A stretch of 21,122 bases of DNA from NCBI GenBank assembly GCA_035531535.1, contig DATKSV010000109.1:1-21122 (forward strand), given 5' to 3'. The notes under the pieces are model-generated. The model was not told where the DNA came from, searched no databases, and worked only from the letters and a program-made list of their open reading frames with translations. The position numbers were made by a program, and so were the translations under genes. Below are positions 1-6,734 of this stretch, one piece after another. This stretch comes from AG-12 sp035531535. Its GTDB lineage: Bacteria > Chloroflexota > Dormibacteria > Aeolococcales > Bog-877. Position 1 is the first letter of the stretch, and the number at the start of each line of letters is the position of its first letter.

Positions 1-44
1 ACGAACATGTTCTGGAACTGGGCCGCCAGCTCCGAGGCCAGTGA
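1..44 (+). other. Possible C-terminal tail of a gene cut by the left edge
   Basis: Reading from base 3, the sequence encodes a short amphipathic, helix-like tail (EHVLELGRQLRGQ) ending in TGA at 42-44. A different frame, from base 1, is also open and runs to TGA at 157-159, and its first part has mostly G/C third positions. Only one can be real and I cannot decide from this much sequence. A hairpin at 98-120 downstream of the first stop slightly favours the frame ending at 44. No function can be assigned. Confidence 0.2.
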
Positions 45-97
45 CCGCCGATTGACGGAGGGGAGGACGTTCGCCCCTGATGAAGTCAGACGAACCC

Positions 98-120
98 GGG
101 CCTCAGAGACCGTGAGGCCT
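98..120. terminator. Hairpin, possible terminator of the left-edge gene
   Basis: Arms 98-105 (GGGCCTCA) and 113-120 (TGAGGCCT) pair over 8 bp, with one G-T pair at the base and a 7-nt loop. There is no T-tract, so a factor-independent terminator of the classical kind is not shown. The position between the left-edge stop codons and a gene-poor stretch suggests transcript termination or 3'-end protection. Confidence 0.3.
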
Positions 121-159
121 CGCCTGGAACTCTTGAGCGAGCCGAAGACCGCATCCTGA

Positions 160-743
160 GACAGCGACTGCGGCGCGGCCCCGGAGCGGGCGCTGGTACG
201 CGGCACACCGTCTGTGGGGGCGATGGAGGGCGGCGTAAGAACCGGTCCCCCGCTGGAGGTCAAGGCCCGGTTCCACCGGATCTGGACGTCGCCAAAATTC
301 GGGACAACGGCGGTTGACTACTTCCGGCCCCAGGATCCGCGCCGGGCCGAGGGTCGATGTCAGCTGGGCGGCGCCCCCAGGGCGAGGTGCCAGGGCGCTC
401 GGCGCGGACCGCCTGCCCCGGTCGTGGCCAGACCCCCAACCCCGTTTGCCCCCCTTTTGCTCAGGGCTTGCAGCAATGACCATTCATGCTAAGCGACCGG
501 GCGCGATTGACAACACTCGTTGGCTTGGCGCGGGGTCGCCTCGGGGCGACAGCGAAGCAGCTGGGGTGACCTCCCTCAAGTTGATCCGACGCCGCCCAGG
601 GCCAGAGGCTGGCCCCTGTCGGACCAGCGTCTGGCCAGCGCCTCCCGGCCCCTCTGGCGCCGTCGCCAGTCGGAGCAAGAAGGAGCTGGGATGTTATTTT
701 CATGCCCTTCCGCAAGTGCCCACGTAGAGGCGGCGCTGGCGTC
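160..743. other. Long gene-poor intergenic stretch with small hairpins
   Basis: I see no convincing gene here. Open frames exist on both strands, but their translations are low-complexity Arg/Pro/Ala/Gly products typical of chance frames in GC-rich DNA, and none has a ribosome binding site or recognisable motif. The stretch holds two compact inverted repeats: 535-540 with 545-550 (GTCGCC/GGCGAC, 4-nt loop TCGG) and 599-605 with 609-615 (GGGCCAG/CTGGCCC, 3-nt loop). A TTGACA hexamer at 507-512 has no -10 partner at normal spacing. No tmRNA, RNase P, SRP or 6S consensus was recognised. Confidence 0.5.
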
Positions 744-749
744 TATGAT
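744..749 (+). promoter_or_regulatory. -10 box TATGAT for a leaderless xthA transcript
   Basis: TATGAT is a near-consensus -10 hexamer. It lies exactly 7 nt before the xthA ATG at 757, so transcription would begin at or next to the start codon. There is no Shine-Dalgarno sequence before the ATG, which fits a leaderless mRNA. No clear -35 is visible at 16-18 bp spacing. The same arrangement recurs at 10329, 19286 and 20962. Confidence 0.6.
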
Positions 750-756
750 GCCCTGC

Positions 757-1530
757 ATGCGGGTCGCCACCTGGAACGTCAACTCGCTGGCGGCACGACT
801 GCCGCGGGTGCTGGACTGGATTAGGCGGCATGACCCTGACATCCTGCTCCTGCAGGAGACCAAGTGCTCAGACCAGGCCTTCCCGACCGCCGCATTCGCC
901 GAGTTGGGGTACTTTAGCGCTCATCACGGGGAGGGCAGGTGGAATGGGGTCGCTATCGTGTCCCGGCAGACTCCGGCCGAGATCGCCACTGGCCTCGCTG
1001 TGCCGGCCCCCAGCGGGATGGCTGAGGCCCGTTACCTGGACGCCAGCTGCGATGGGATGCGGGTGGCCAGCGTCTATGTCCCGAACGGCAGGGAGGTCGG
1101 CCACCCCTACTTTGACTACAAGCTGCGCTGGATGGCGGCCATGCGAGAACGTCTGCTGGATAACCAGGCCGGCGGCCACCCGCTGCTCCTGATCGGCGGA
1201 GACTTCAACGTCGCCCCGAGCGACAGGGATGTTTACGACCCCGCCGCCTTCGCCGGCGCCACCCACGTCAGCCAACCGGAAAGGGACGCCCTCGACGCCA
1301 TCCTGGCGACCGGGCTACAGGACCTTGCCGGCCGGGACTCCAGCCAACCCGGGTTCACATTCTGGGACTATCGGCAGGGTTTCTTCCGCCGTGGCCTGGG
1401 AATGCGGATCGACTTCCTGTTGGCGGCCCCGGCGCTGGCCGCGCGGCTCGACCGGGTTTGGGTGGATCGAGAGGAAAGGGGCGGAATGCGCCCCAGCGAC
1501 CACGCCCCGCTGGTAGCTGAGCTGACTTAG
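757..1530 (+). CDS. xthA: Exodeoxyribonuclease III (AP endonuclease, EEP family)
   Basis: This 257-residue protein is a full-length exonuclease III, which incises abasic sites and removes 3' blocking groups and 3' nucleotides in base excision repair, using a divalent metal. The expected active-site residues are in order: N7 and N9 in the opening MRVATWNVNS, E34 in LLQETK, D149 and N151 in GGDFNVAP, D219 in RIDFLL and D248-H249 in SDHAP. I chose the ATG at 757 because the protein family begins at this point and a -10 box lies 7 nt upstream; the frame stays open further upstream (to 520) but that part is low-complexity. It is a single gene, convergent with asd. Length is close to the E. coli enzyme (268 aa). 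Function is confident; nothing is odd in the coding region. Confidence 0.95.
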   Translation: MRVATWNVNSLAARLPRVLDWIRRHDPDILLLQETKCSDQAFPTAAFAELGYFSAHHGEGRWNGVAIVSRQTPAEIATGLAVPAPSGMAEARYLDASCDGMRVASVYVPNGREVGHPYFDYKLRWMAAMRERLLDNQAGGHPLLLIGGDFNVAPSDRDVYDPAAFAGATHVSQPERDALDAILATGLQDLAGRDSSQPGFTFWDYRQGFFRRGLGMRIDFLLAAPALAARLDRVWVDREERGGMRPSDHAPLVAELT

Positions 1531-1560
1531 TCAAGCCCCGTCCCGGGGGGCGGGCGTCTG

Positions 1561-1592
1561 GCGGTTCGCGCTTCCTCGGGGACCGCGACCGC
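1561..1592. terminator. Intergenic hairpin between convergent xthA and asd
   Basis: Arms 1561-1570 (GCGGTTCGCG) and 1584-1592 (CGCGACCGC) pair over 9 bp with one bulged T and a 13-nt loop. It lies in the 78-bp gap between two genes that end facing each other, where a bidirectional terminator would be expected. There is no T-tract on either side, so this is inferred from position and pairing only. Confidence 0.3.
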
Positions 1593-1608
1593 GGCGCCTG
1601 CGGAGCCC

Positions 1609-2670
1609 TCAACCAGGAGCGGTGATGAATCCCTTGGCGGCCAGAAGTTCGGCGTTCAGGAGGGCCGCGCCAGCCGCTCCGCGCACCATGTTGTGGGAGA
1701 GCACCGTGAACTTCCAGTCCTGCACCGGGCAGGGTCTGACCCCTCCCACCACCACCGTCATGCCCGAGCCGGCGTTGCGGTCCAGGCGAGGCTGCGGTCG
1801 GTCGCGTTCGGAACTAAGCAGGATCGGCCGGGACGGGGCACTCGGCAAACCGAGCCGTTGCGGCTCGGCGGTGAAGCCGCGAAGGGCCTCCTCCACCTCC
1901 CCCTGGGATGCGGTCCTGGCCAGCCGGACCGAGACGGACTCGGTGTGCCCATCCAGCACTGGCACCCGGTTGCACTGAGCGCTCACGGTCATCTCCGCGG
2001 CCACAAATTCGGACCCGTCAAAGGCGCCCAAGATCTTCCGGGGCTCGGCTTCGAGCTTCTCCTCCTCACCCCCGATGTAGGGGATGACGTTGTCCTGGAT
2101 GGCTCCGGCCGAAACCCCGTCCAGCCCCGCCCCGGAGATGGCCTGCATGGTGACCACCTGGACCGCCGCCACCCCGAAGGCATCCTGCAGAGGCTTGAGT
2201 GCCATCACCAGGCCGATCGTCGAACAGTTGGGATTGGTGACCATAAAGCCGGAACCGAAGCCGCGCCGGTGGCGCTGCCCGGGAATTGCCGCCGCGTGCT
2301 CCCAATTGACCTCAGGGATCAGCAGGGGGACGTCCTCGTCCATGCGGTGGTTGCGGCTGTTGCTGATCACCGGGAAACCGGCCCTGGCATACGTCTCCTC
2401 CGCCGCTCCCGCGACCGAAGCGTCCAGCGCCGAGAGCAGGAGATCGCACTCCAACTCCTGGTCCAGGTCCTTGACCACCAGCTCCCCGGCGGCCGCCGGC
2501 AGGGGTGACTCCAGCCGCCAGTTGGCGGCGCTCGAGTACAGCCTTCCAGCCGAGCGGCCGGAAGCTACCACCTCGGCCAGATGGAACCAGGGGTGGCCCT
2601 CGAGCATTGCCACCAGGCGCTGCCCGACCGCCCCAGTAGCCCCCAACACCCCGACTCGTAAGGTCCTCAC
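1609..2670 (-). CDS. asd: Aspartate-semialdehyde dehydrogenase, archaeal/fungal-type
   Basis: This 353-residue enzyme reduces aspartyl-4-phosphate to aspartate semialdehyde with NADPH, the branch point toward threonine, methionine and lysine/DAP. A Rossmann motif GATGAVGQ is at residues 10-17, the nucleophilic cysteine is C149 in NPNCSTIG, and the base H242 lies in RVPVLDGHTES. The NPNCST and CNRVPV-DGHTE signatures are those of the archaeal/fungal branch rather than the Asd of E. coli. The start is GTG at 2670. There is no Shine-Dalgarno before it; instead this GTG overlaps the TGA of a small upstream ORF (GTGA), suggesting translational coupling. The gene is divergent from the threonine cluster that uses its product. 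Function is confident. Confidence 0.93.
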   Translation of the reverse strand: MRTLRVGVLGATGAVGQRLVAMLEGHPWFHLAEVVASGRSAGRLYSSAANWRLESPLPAAAGELVVKDLDQELECDLLLSALDASVAGAAEETYARAGFPVISNSRNHRMDEDVPLLIPEVNWEHAAAIPGQRHRRGFGSGFMVTNPNCSTIGLVMALKPLQDAFGVAAVQVVTMQAISGAGLDGVSAGAIQDNVIPYIGGEEEKLEAEPRKILGAFDGSEFVAAEMTVSAQCNRVPVLDGHTESVSVRLARTASQGEVEEALRGFTAEPQRLGLPSAPSRPILLSSERDRPQPRLDRNAGSGMTVVVGGVRPCPVQDWKFTVLSHNMVRGAAGAALLNAELLAAKGFITAPG

Positions 2671-2780
2671 AAGAGCTTGAGTTTGCCAGGAATGGTCCCG
2701 GCGCCGCCGGACCGAGCCAGAATCACCCTAGGTGCGGTAAAGTGTGCAATCGTGGAATCGGCACCGCTGTTGGGAGACAT
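2667..2780 (-). CDS. Putative small ORF translationally coupled to asd
   Basis: This 37-codon frame starts at ATG 2780-2778 and ends in TGA at 2669-2667, overlapping the asd GTG start as GTGA. It is preceded by a nine-base Shine-Dalgarno AAAGGAGGT at 2791-2799, although the 10-nt spacer is long. The predicted peptide begins MSPNSGADSTIAHF and contains three Thr and three Ile residues, with no transmembrane segment and no recognised domain. It may be a leader peptide that delivers ribosomes to asd, or an N-terminal remnant. A longer version of the same frame could begin at 2894. Only the ribosome-binding site and the coupling geometry support it; composition alone does not. Confidence 0.4.
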   Translation of the reverse strand: MSPNSGADSTIAHFTAPRVILARSGGAGTIPGKLKLL

Positions 2781-2790
2781 CTCTTGGGAG

Positions 2791-2799
2791 ACCTCCTTT
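2791..2799 (-). promoter_or_regulatory. Perfect Shine-Dalgarno sequence upstream of the asd leader ORF
   Basis: On the minus strand these bases read AAAGGAGGT, fully complementary to the conserved 3' end of 16S rRNA. The nearest start is ATG at 2780, 10 nt away, while asd itself begins 120 nt downstream without its own site. This is the strongest ribosome binding site seen in the window, and it is the main reason to consider the small ORF real. Confidence 0.5.
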
Positions 2800-2906
2800 G
2801 CGTTTGGCCATCGGCCCGGGTCGGCCCGCTCAGTGATGAGCGCGCGGCCGACGGTGGCCAGCAGCCGAATGCGACAGCGTGCCTCGGGGGACACGCTACT
2901 CCGGCT

Positions 2907-2924
2907 CTAGCGCACTTGCGCTAG
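2907..2924. repeat. Inverted repeat CTAGCGC/GCGCTAG in the thrC leader
   Basis: Arms 2907-2913 and 2918-2924 are perfect 7-bp complements around a 4-nt loop ACTT. There is no T-run after it, so it is more likely an operator or an RNA structure than an intrinsic terminator. It sits 95 bp before the thrC start. Confidence 0.4.
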
Positions 2925-3018
2925 CTCCCCCGATCGACTTCCCGGTGCGCCTCCTGGTTCGCGCACCCAGCGGAACGGATCGAAACCCACCTGTCACATC
3001 AGAGGAGCTATCAAGGCC

Positions 3019-4260
3019 ATGAGCCAACTTTTTCAACTGCAGTGCCCCCAATGTCGACGCTACTTCGGCAATGGGCCGCTCACCATCTGTGAGGAGTGCT
3101 TCAGCCCCCTGGAGATGAGCTACGACCTGAGCTCCATCGGGCGCCTCATCGACCGTGCCACCATCGAGAGTCGGCCTCATAACATTTGGCGCTACGCCGA
3201 ACTGCTGCCGGTCGCGCCCGAGCACCGATCCGGCCTGCCGGTGGGGTTCACACCCCTGCTGGAGGCGCCCACGCTGGCCGGACGGCTGGGGATCGATGGC
3301 CTCTATCTCAAGAATGACTCAGTCTGCTTTCCCACACTCTCCTTCAAGGACCGCGTGGTGGCGGTCGCGCTCGCCCAGGCCAAAGCCTTCGGCTTCGAAG
3401 TGGTGGGCTGTGCCTCGACCGGCAACCTGGCCAATTCGGTGGCTGCCCAAGCGGCGCGGCTCGGGCTGGAAGCCTGGATCTTCGTGCCCTCGGACCTCGA
3501 GCCGGCCAAGCTGCTGGCAACTGCGGTGTACGGCGCCCACCTGGTCCGCGTTGACGGCACCTACGACCAGGTGAACCGGCTTTGCGCGGAGATCGCAGAG
3601 ACGCGGCACTGGGGGTTGGTCAACGTCAACTTGCGCAACTACTATGCCGAAGGTTCCAAGACAGTCGCCTACGAGATCGCCGAGCAGCTGGGGTGGAAGC
3701 TTCCTGACAACGTGGTGGTGCCGATGGCCGGTGGCGCCCAGATCACCCGGATCGCCAAGGGCTTCTCCGAGCTGGTGGAGCTGGGTCTGGTGCCGGAGAG
3801 TCCGGTGCGGATCTTCGGCGCTCAGGCCGCTGGCTGCTCGCCCATCACCACCGCGGCCCAACAGGGGGTGCTTGAGATCGTGCCCCAGCAGCCAGCCACA
3901 ATCTGCCATTCCCTGGCTATCGGGAACCCGGCCGACGGCTACCGGGCTCTCCAGGTGATCGCCGCCAGTCACGGCTTCGCGGAGGACGCCACCGACCAGG
4001 AGATAATCAGGGGCATCAGGGTGCTGGCCGAGACGGAGGGAATCTTCGGTGAGACTGCAGCCGGGGTCACCGTGGCGGCCGCTGGCAAGCTGATCCGAGA
4101 CGGCCGAATCAAGAGTGGCGAGACTACCGTGCTCTGCATCACAGGCAATGGCCTGAAGACCACCGACGCCCTGGTGGCGGATCTCCCATTGGGACCCGCT
4201 GTGGCCCCCAAGCTGGCCGCTTTCGAGGCCAGCTTGGAACGACTGGCCGTGCCCGCATGA
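3019..4260 (+). CDS. thrC: Threonine synthase-family PLP enzyme, paralog 1
   Basis: This 413-residue protein belongs to the fold-type II PLP family and is most like threonine synthase, which converts O-phosphohomoserine to threonine. An N-terminal zinc ribbon uses C9, C12, C24 and C27. The PLP lysine is K110 in LSFKDR and the phosphate-binding loop is CASTGNLANS at 131-140. It is not canonical: the usual EGxTPL reads VGFTPL, and the usual NPTGSFKDRGM reads FPTLSFKDRVV. It opens the thrC-thrB-lysC-thrC cluster, 133 bp before thrB, with a ribosome binding site GAGGAG at 3002-3007. A second, canonical copy at 6735 makes redundancy or a shifted substrate possible. Family membership is confident; the exact substrate is less so. 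Confidence 0.82.
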   Translation: MSQLFQLQCPQCRRYFGNGPLTICEECFSPLEMSYDLSSIGRLIDRATIESRPHNIWRYAELLPVAPEHRSGLPVGFTPLLEAPTLAGRLGIDGLYLKNDSVCFPTLSFKDRVVAVALAQAKAFGFEVVGCASTGNLANSVAAQAARLGLEAWIFVPSDLEPAKLLATAVYGAHLVRVDGTYDQVNRLCAEIAETRHWGLVNVNLRNYYAEGSKTVAYEIAEQLGWKLPDNVVVPMAGGAQITRIAKGFSELVELGLVPESPVRIFGAQAAGCSPITTAAQQGVLEIVPQQPATICHSLAIGNPADGYRALQVIAASHGFAEDATDQEIIRGIRVLAETEGIFGETAAGVTVAAAGKLIRDGRIKSGETTVLCITGNGLKTTDALVADLPLGPAVAPKLAAFEASLERLAVPA

Positions 4261-4393
4261 CCTGCGGCCCGCGCGGGTCGGGTAGTCAACTGGGCCTCCG
4301 GAGGCAGCCGCAGGGTCCGGTTGGCCCAGCCGGCAGAATCTCTTCCGCACCCCAAGCTGGCGGGGCCCAGTCGCCCACCTCCACCCGGCCGCT

Positions 4394-5323
4394 ATGAGCC
4401 GTGCCGCAGCGCGAGCCACGGTGCCGGCCACATCAGCCAACCTTGGGCCGGCATTCGACTGCGCGGCCGTCGCCCTCGATCTCCACCTCACCGTCGAGGC
4501 AGAACCATTGGCGGGGGGGGAGTTCGAGGTCGACTACCGCGGGCCGGATGCAGAGGCGGTGCCGACCGATGGGTCGAATTTGATCTGCCGCGCCATCGCC
4601 GATTTCTGCTCCCAGACTGGCACCCCAGTGGATGGGCTTAGGCTCCGGGTCGATAGTGGCATCCCGATCGGAGTCGGACTTGGCTCCAGCGCCGCCGCCA
4701 TCGTGGCCGGACTCCTGATCGGCCAGCAGCTGGCAGAGGTGCCCTTGGACGCGCCGAGGCTGCTGGCGCTGGCGACCTCCATTGAGGGCCACCCCGACAA
4801 CGTGGCCGCCGCTCTCCTCGGAGGGCTTGTGGTGGCGGCTGAGATCGGCTCGCAGGTGGTGAGCCGGAGGATCGACGTTCCAACCGACCTGCTGTTCGTG
4901 GTGGTCACCCCCCAACAACCCATGCCAACTGACCTTGCCCGCGCCGCCCTCCCTGAGGGCTACCCGCGGGCCGATGTGGTCCAGAACCTACAGCGCGTGG
5001 CGCTGCTGGCAGCCTGCGTGTTCTCGGGGGAATTCGACCTTTGGCCCCAGCTGTTCGAAGACCGCCTTCATCAGCCTCAGCGAGCTGGTCTAATCCCCGG
5101 CCTTTCCCAGTGTCTGGAGCTCGACCATCCGGATCTCCTGGGCGTATTCCTGAGCGGAGCGGGGTCGTCCGTGACCGCGATCGCACGCCGCTCGGGAGAT
5201 GCCATCGCTCAGCTCCTCCGGGAGCGCTTCAGGGCGGCGGGTGTGGCCAGCCAGAGCCGGGTGCTGCGAGCGGCGAACCTGGGCGGGCTGGCCAGCATCC
5301 CCAAGCCGGGGGGGCAGCCGTGA
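4394..5323 (+). CDS. thrB: Homoserine kinase (GHMP family)
   Basis: This 309-residue kinase phosphorylates homoserine with ATP to give O-phosphohomoserine, the substrate of threonine synthase. It opens with VPATSANLGPAFDCA, the ThrB N-terminal signature, and carries the GHMP ATP loop PIGVGLGSSAAA at about 91-102 and SIEGHPDN at 129-136. Length matches E. coli ThrB (310 aa). No clear Shine-Dalgarno precedes ATG 4394, and the upstream 133 bp contain a weak inverted repeat (CTGGGCC at 4290-4296 with GGCCCAG at 4323-4329). Its stop overlaps the lysC start as GTGA, so the two are co-translated. Confident. Confidence 0.94.
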   Translation: MSRAAARATVPATSANLGPAFDCAAVALDLHLTVEAEPLAGGEFEVDYRGPDAEAVPTDGSNLICRAIADFCSQTGTPVDGLRLRVDSGIPIGVGLGSSAAAIVAGLLIGQQLAEVPLDAPRLLALATSIEGHPDNVAAALLGGLVVAAEIGSQVVSRRIDVPTDLLFVVVTPQQPMPTDLARAALPEGYPRADVVQNLQRVALLAACVFSGEFDLWPQLFEDRLHQPQRAGLIPGLSQCLELDHPDLLGVFLSGAGSSVTAIARRSGDAIAQLLRERFRAAGVASQSRVLRAANLGGLASIPKPGGQP

Positions 5324-6726
5324 ATTCGACGTCGCGCCCCCGACTTGACGTCTTCAAGTTCGGCGGCACATCCCTTGGAAGCGCCGAGCGGATCGCCCAC
5401 GTGGCCCAGCTGGTGCGGCGCCAGGCCGCTGTAGGCCAGGTGGTGGTCGTGGTCTCAGCCATGGCGGGTGTCACCGAGGACCTGGTCCGCGCCGCCGGTG
5501 CCGCCAGCCGGCACGAGACCGAGATCTGGCAGCGACTGGGAGAGCGGCTACACGAAAAGCATCTGCAAACTTGCCGGGAGCTTCTGTCGGGCGAGGAGCT
5601 CACCTTGGCGGAGGCTGCCGTCGCCACCGCCAGCAGCACCTTCACCGACTTCTGCTCAGGCTTCTCGCTGGTCAACGAGGTGACCCCCCGGTCCTTGGAC
5701 TCGCTCTCCAGCCTGGGGGAGCTCCTGGCGGCGACCATCGTGGCCGCGACCCTGCGCGGAGTGGGGCTGGCCGCTGAGGCGATCGACGCCACCCAGCTGA
5801 TCGTGACCGACGATCACTTCGGCAACGCGTCGCCTCTTCTCGAGCCCAGCCGCCAGCGGATCGCGGACGGTCTCGGCCCTCGACTTAGGGATGCGATCAC
5901 GCCTGTCGTGACCGGATTCCGAGCGGCCACGGAGGACGGCCTCTGCACCACCCTGGGCCGGGGCGGCTCAGACTACAGCGCCACCATCTTGGGTGCGCTT
6001 CTGCCAGCCGACGAGATCTGGATCTGGACCGATGTCGACGGCATCCTGACCGCCGATCCCCGGCTCGTCGCCTCCGCCCATGTGCTCCCCGAGGTCTCTT
6101 ATCGGGAGGCCATCGAGCTCTCCTTCTTCGGCGCCAAGGTGCTCCACTCCAAGTCCATTGAGCTGCCCCTGCGAACCGGGATCCCGGTGTGGATCAAGAA
6201 CAGCTTTCGGCCCGAGCAGCGCGGCACCCGAATCGCCCACACCGCGGCCGGTAGACCCGGGGTGCGGGCGGTCGCCCACACCGCTGAAGCTCACCTCTTC
6301 ACAGTCAGCGGCGCGGACGGCTTCCCCTTCACCAGGCTGGCAGCGGCGACCTTCAATGCCCTGGAGGCGGAGCGGGTCACAACCTTGATCGTGACCCAGT
6401 CATCGGCCGAGAACGTGCTCTGCTTCGCGGTCGGGAGCCGGGAGGCCGCCCGGGTGCAGCGGCGGCTGGAGAAAGAGCGCGGCCTCGCCGGTAGCCCGCT
6501 CCTCGCCATCGAGGTGACCCCCAAAGTGGGTATCGTGGTGGCCGTGGGAGAGGCCATGAAGGGGACGCCTGGAATAGCCGCCCGGTTGTTTGGCGCTCTC
6601 GGGAGCCACGGGATCAACGTTAGGGCGATCTCCCAGGGATCCTCCGAGCTGAGCGTGTCGGCGGCGGTGCAGGCATCCGACCTGCCCGCGGCGGTGGGCG
6701 CCATCCACGAGGAGTTCGCGCTGTAG
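5320..6726 (+). CDS. lysC: Aspartate kinase with C-terminal ACT domains
   Basis: This 468-residue enzyme phosphorylates aspartate, the first step of the aspartate amino-acid family. The kinase opens with VFKFGGTS (K13) and contains GRGGSDYSA at about 213-221 and TDVDGILTADPR just after. Two ACT-type regulatory repeats follow, the second starting near residue 411 (MKGTPGIAARLFGALG) with NVRAISQGSSE. I chose GTG 5320, which overlaps the thrB stop by four bases, because the conserved KFGGTS starts 12 residues later; the frame is open further back but there overlaps thrB. The long single-chain layout resembles E. coli LysC/ThrA kinase modules rather than the alpha/beta internal-start type. Feedback inhibition by threonine or lysine is likely from the ACT domains. 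No homoserine dehydrogenase domain is attached. Confidence 0.93.
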   Translation: MNSTSRPRLDVFKFGGTSLGSAERIAHVAQLVRRQAAVGQVVVVVSAMAGVTEDLVRAAGAASRHETEIWQRLGERLHEKHLQTCRELLSGEELTLAEAAVATASSTFTDFCSGFSLVNEVTPRSLDSLSSLGELLAATIVAATLRGVGLAAEAIDATQLIVTDDHFGNASPLLEPSRQRIADGLGPRLRDAITPVVTGFRAATEDGLCTTLGRGGSDYSATILGALLPADEIWIWTDVDGILTADPRLVASAHVLPEVSYREAIELSFFGAKVLHSKSIELPLRTGIPVWIKNSFRPEQRGTRIAHTAAGRPGVRAVAHTAEAHLFTVSGADGFPFTRLAAATFNALEAERVTTLIVTQSSAENVLCFAVGSREAARVQRRLEKERGLAGSPLLAIEVTPKVGIVVAVGEAMKGTPGIAARLFGALGSHGINVRAISQGSSELSVSAAVQASDLPAAVGAIHEEFAL

Positions 6727-6734
6727 GGCGTCGC

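Larger units (their letters stand above)
2681..3018. other. Divergent control region between asd and the threonine cluster
   Basis: This 348-bp gap separates asd (-) from thrC (+). On the plus strand a TANNNT box (TAAAGT, 2738-2743) stands 8 nt before a GTG that opens a 52-codon frame, 2752-2910. That frame is Ser/Arg-rich, not Thr/Ile-rich, so it does not look like a classical thr attenuator. Its stop codon TAG lies inside the left arm of the hairpin at 2907-2924. Before thrC the sequence GAGGAG (3002-3007) is a plausible ribosome binding site with an 11-nt spacer. I looked for a T-box antiterminator motif on both strands and did not find one. Confidence 0.4.

Noticed and set aside
103..483. 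126-codon minus-strand frame in the left intergenic region
   Set aside because: The product is low-complexity Arg/Gly/Pro/Ala, with no start signal and no conserved motif. Treated as chance.
2671..3018. T-box or thr-type attenuator before asd or thrC
   Set aside because: I looked for the T-box antiterminator core and a Thr/Ile-rich leader peptide followed by a T-tract. Minus-strand CTAGGGTGATTC is only a partial resemblance, and no terminator with a T-run follows.
3319..4491. 390-codon open frame on the minus strand opposite thrC
   Set aside because: It is a shadow of thrC codon bias on the opposite strand, with no ribosome binding site or recognisable domain, and both flanking real genes have clear families.
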